64,000 nucleotides of DNA from Formicarius rufipectus (taxonomy: Eukaryota > Chordata > Aves > Passeriformes > Formicariidae): NCBI GenBank assembly GCA_013399695.1, contig VXAU01003716.1, positions 1 through 64,000 of the forward strand, given 5' to 3'. Under the pieces are notes generated by a model that saw only the letters and a program-made list of their open reading frames with translations, was not told the origin of the DNA and did no database searches. Positions 60,835-64,000 of this stretch are shown in pieces (position 1 is the first letter of the stretch; every line of letters starts with the position of its first letter). The translations under genes and the position numbers were made by a program.

Positions 60835-62416
60835 GCAAAAAGGGCTAAAAGAAATGGCAAACAATAAAATTGCAGAAGTGTTCTTCCTTTTCTTTTGACC
60901 CAGTAGAGAGTAAAGAGGTAGAACTCCTTTCTATGATTTCCTCTCCTAGTCCTGGTGGCAATTGGCAGACCTAGGAATGCTCACCAGTAGTAAAACAGCT
61001 CATCTGCAACAATTTATTCTGTGTGCTCTTTTTACAATCAAATAATAATTCAAGAATTAGCTGAAATTTGGGGAAAGGAGAGTGGAATAAAAATTCTGAA
61101 GGGCACTAGCTTGGCTCATTCACTCAATTCTTGCACATTAGTGAAAGCACATGAGAAAAAAATTGTCTTTTTCTTTTCCAAGTGAGACAAAGAAGGAAAG
61201 AATCTAGAAAAGTCTCCTGCCCTGTTAGCGATGAGATGGTAGGTTTCTGCTCCTGAATAGTAGCATTGTTTTGCATACAAAATGACAGTTTAGAAGCTTC
61301 TGTAGTTTTTACAGATTTCGTTATTAAATCTAAGTTAAGAAAGAGCAGATTCCCACTGGAATCAGAGAATTGATTTTGCTTTGGCAAATTGCACATGGAA
61401 ACGTCTTTTAGGCTTGTCTCCCTTTGGCCAAAACTACTGCAACAGATCTTCATTATGGACTCTGGCACAGAGCATCACTGTAGTAATTTCCAGGATAGAG
61501 GGGATTTTTTGTGTGAGATGCTTCTGCATTCCCAGTTAGGGAAAGTCACCAGCAGAAAATGTTTGCTCACTAGCTTGGGAAAGACTGAGGTTACCTCATC
61601 CTTGTCCTTCCTTGAGAATTTAGAAGGGCTTTCCTTTGACTCTAGACTTACTCTATTATTTCAGGAACAATAAAACCACAAAGGATTACGCTACTGATGA
61701 GACAAGAAAAATGAAGCCCTCCTCTAATCTCAGTGTCAGAGACGAAACACTTTCTTCCTCACCAGCTGTACCAGCTGCCCCCCTCTCAGCAGGGAAAGGA
61801 AAGCAGTAAAAAAAGAGAAGAAATGGTCCCACTTTGAACAAAGCTTGCATTTACAGACGGTTTCTGTGAAGTTAATAAATCATCAATCTATGTTAGCATA
61901 TCTGCAACACACTGCTACTGAAGCGTGAATAAACATTGCTTAGTGGTTAGAAGCCATTGTAAGAAGCAGCCTCTTACCTAACAGTATAAAATAACTGATT
62001 AACTACCATAACACCTATAAATAATATTAGATTCTGTAAGCTCCTTATAAACTCATTCTTCGTCTAAAAAATTCACACCTGCAAAAACAGTAGAGGAGCC
62101 CATAGGGTACTTCTAGACATAACCAGCCTGAAGGTTCAAGAAATTCCAGGGATACTCTGGGGCAAGAGTACCAGGTCCTTCTTTGCACTGCTTAGGTAGG
62201 ACAGACAGTTTAAATCCACATGGGTGTTGTTTTTCTAGGCAGCTAAACTCCTTAGTTCTAAGTAGGAATAGATAAATATTAGATTAGATCACAATATAAT
62301 TCAAACTCTGCAGCACAGCATTAACAAGAATTAAAGATATGTGGCGATAGATTGTTCTGCCTCTACCAGGCTGTAATGCTTTCCCCATCCTTGTCCAACT
62401 ATTCTTATTGTCACAC

Positions 62417-62496
62417 ATTCATTCATTCATTCATTCATTCATTCATTCATTCATTCATTCATTCATTCATTCATTCATTCATTCATTCATTCATTC
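62417..62496 (+). repeat. (ATTC)20 microsatellite
   Basis: Twenty uninterrupted ATTC units. The perfection and length suggest a polymorphic locus. Confidence 0.98.
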
Positions 62497-62893
62497 GCAC
62501 TTCTTTGTTAGGTATAAATCATTGCCCATCTCCTACCCGCACTGTGCTGTCCTCTCCTATTGATTTGGAAGTTAATTACCTAACAGAGTCTCACACTTCT
62601 CAGGATTTCTTTCCCTTATGGCAGGAGAAACATGTTGCAAGAGAAATTAAAACTTACTGTAAGAGAGGAAAATCTGTTCCAGAAATATCTACTGCTTATT
62701 TTCTCTTCCTCTTTGTAGAAACATTATGGGATACAGACATCAAAGGTTCAATTCCTCTACTGCTAGCAAACTATGTCGCTTTCACTCATGTCAAATATGT
62801 TCACCTCAGGATGTATCACCAAATAGTTTTCCAACATGGGATTAGTCACATAAAATTCAGGCTTTTCTGTAACAATTTGTGCCCACACTAATG

Positions 62894-63062
62894 TTGGTTT
62901 TGGTTCAGGTTCAGTTTTTTGGTGCTTTTTTGGTTTTTTTTGTTTGGGTTATTTTTGGTTTTTTGTTTGTTGTGTTTTTTGTTTTGTCTTTGTTTTTTGT
63001 TTGGTTGGTTTTGTTTGGTTTGTTTTTTGGTTTTGTTTGGTTTTGTTTTGTTTTTGTTTTAT
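62894..63062 (+). repeat. T-rich tract interrupted by G
   Basis: About 170 bp of T runs broken by G, GG or GGG and a few A or C. In the ERBB4 transcript it would be A-rich with C pairs, complementary in kind to the tract at 32018-32212. Confidence 0.9.
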
Positions 63063-63258
63063 TGTGAAAAATGGCAGCACTTTAATTGACCTTTTTGTCT
63101 TCTCTCTTTATCTTTGCTTCTACCCCAAAGTCTCCATGCCCAATTGTGATATCCTGAACAAATATTAATGAGATCCCTTTGCAGGGAAAACTCACATAGT
63201 ACTTAAAATTCACATCAAATGAGCACATACACTGCTGAAAAGCACAGCACCTTTTGCA

Positions 63259-63298
63259 GATCCATCCATCCATCCATCTACCCATCTATCCATAGATC
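63259..63298 (+). repeat. Imperfect (ATCC)n/(ATCT)n microsatellite
   Basis: About ten four-base units of ATCC with ATCT and ACCC variants. Confidence 0.9.
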
Positions 63299-64000
63299 AA
63301 AGTTTCCTAGTGCCCACCCCTAACAGGTGCATCCAGTGTTCAGGGACCACGGGGCCCCAGGAACAGTGAAGGCAAACTCCTGCTAACAATCACTTTGAAC
63401 AGGGACTTTCAACTCTGCCATTTGAGGCTTCTATCTTCCCCTCATCTTCCTCAGCAGATAAGAAAAGATATGCACACAAATGGAGAGGGACTCAGGCACA
63501 GGCATCTGAAAAGAAACTGGCATGGGAAACAGGTTTGAGAAATTAAAATAATCCAAGAGATACACCCTGAAAGACAGGCATGAAAAGAGATACAGGGACA
63601 CTGCAAGGCAGAAGGAAAAGAGATAAAACTGAATCAACACTGAAGAAAACAAAAACTGAATACCAAAGAGGGATGTATTTCCTTGAGTAATGTGGGATGG
63701 AGACAAGCCTTGTGTCTGCACAGGGACAAGGCACATGTTGAGAACTGTGAAATTACAGAGTATTACTAGATACACTGGTGGCAGACAGTTTTGGTTTTCA
63801 GAGAGATTGGCCACCAGAGCTAAAAGAATAAATGGCAAGTCAAGAAGAGCATTGAATGGGCACAGGCTGGTGGATTCATATCTATCGCTGACAGCTCCGA
63901 GTTGATAGGAAACTCACTGTAACATTACTGAAGCTGCTACAAAACAAATGTCTTCAGGCCACAGTAATGACTACAGAAAGGGACTTGAGGGGGGTAATGC

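Larger units (their letters stand above)
1..64000 (-). other. ERBB4: ERBB4 gene, internal part (exons 5-15, JM-b, JM-a and introns)
   Basis: The whole window lies inside one minus-strand gene. The joined exons encode the ErbB4 extracellular region from the start of domain II to the juxtamembrane stalk. Paralogue choice rests on ERBB4-specific stretches such as [34 protein letters not shown] and DGLQGANSFIFKYAD, which differ from EGFR, ERBB2 and ERBB3. Exon order, phases and lengths (66, 119, 142, 114, 127, 74, 91, 200, 133, 94, 155, then 45 or 75 bp) fit the human gene as I remember it. ErbB4 is a plasma-membrane receptor for neuregulins and some EGF-like ligands. No promoter, first exons, transmembrane exon or kinase exons were found here. 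Confidence 0.96.
55097..64000 (-). other. ERBB4: Intron 4, 3' part (at least 8.9 kb)
   Basis: No exon 4 (codons for EILNGGVYVDQNKFLCYAD and following residues) was found up to the window edge. The intron holds an inverted pair of CR1 elements (58571-60836) with an LTR nested inside, an ATTC microsatellite (62417-62496), a T/G tract (62894-63062) and a CCAT-type repeat (63259-63298). 55097-58570, 60840-62410 and 63300-64000 show nothing that I recognise beyond short simple runs, such as AAAAC units near 55350. Confidence 0.8.

Noticed and set aside
62417..62496. A CRISPR-like array or other regularly spaced repeat
   Set aside because: It is a contiguous four-base microsatellite without spacers, in a vertebrate intron.
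62352..62891. A 179-codon plus-strand open frame
   Set aside because: Much of it is the translated ATTC microsatellite; the rest has no recognisable homology.
55097..64000. Exon 4 of ERBB4
   Set aside because: No match to the expected NGGVYVDQNKFLCYAD region was seen, so the intron extends past the window edge.

Overview
This is vertebrate nuclear DNA, almost certainly from a bird. Eleven consecutive constitutive exons and two alternative juxtamembrane exons of the receptor tyrosine kinase gene ERBB4 (HER4) lie on the minus strand. The introns carry CR1 LINE 3' ends with typical avian sequence and several avian-type endogenous retrovirus LTRs. The window is therefore one internal piece of a single very large gene, with no other host gene that I can support.

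Layout. The gene runs from high to low coordinates. 55097-64000 is the 3' part of the intron before exon 5 (human exon order). Exons 5 to 15 lie at 55031-55096, 48078-48196, 43430-43571, 41872-41985, 40748-40874, 36235-36308, 34620-34710, 32986-33185, 21776-21908, 19485-19578 and 17864-18018. All have GT-AG boundaries and join in one open frame. Next come two short, phase-matched, alternative juxtamembrane exons only 118 bp apart: JM-b (11509-11553) and JM-a (11316-11390). 1-11315 is the 5' part of the following intron. Signal peptide, most of domain I, transmembrane and kinase exons are outside the window. The encoded protein is the ErbB4 ectodomain: domain II with its dimerization arm, domain III (ligand binding), domain IV, and the segment that decides whether the receptor can be shed.

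Mobile DNA in the introns. (a) A degraded non-LTR retrotransposon that is not CR1 (1-1963, +). (b) A tRNA-derived SINE (4621-4866, -) whose 3' tail matches the 3' end of that LINE, an apparent LINE/SINE pair. (c) CR1 fragments at 6107-6310, about 22070-22400, 58571-58735 and 58736-60836. (d) Solo LTRs of three families: one at about 3360-3934, two of family A (26156-26685 and 44594-45439) with 5-bp target duplications, and two of family B (30196-30481 with a sequence gap, and 59210-59804 reversed and nested inside a CR1). (e) Microsatellites and long A/C or T/G low-complexity tracts.

I see no novel multi-gene system. The most interesting points are the intact alternative JM cassette with a changed shedding site, the LINE/SINE pair sharing a 3' hairpin, and inverted LTR and A/C-T/G repeats in introns 4 and 12 that flank exons 5-12.
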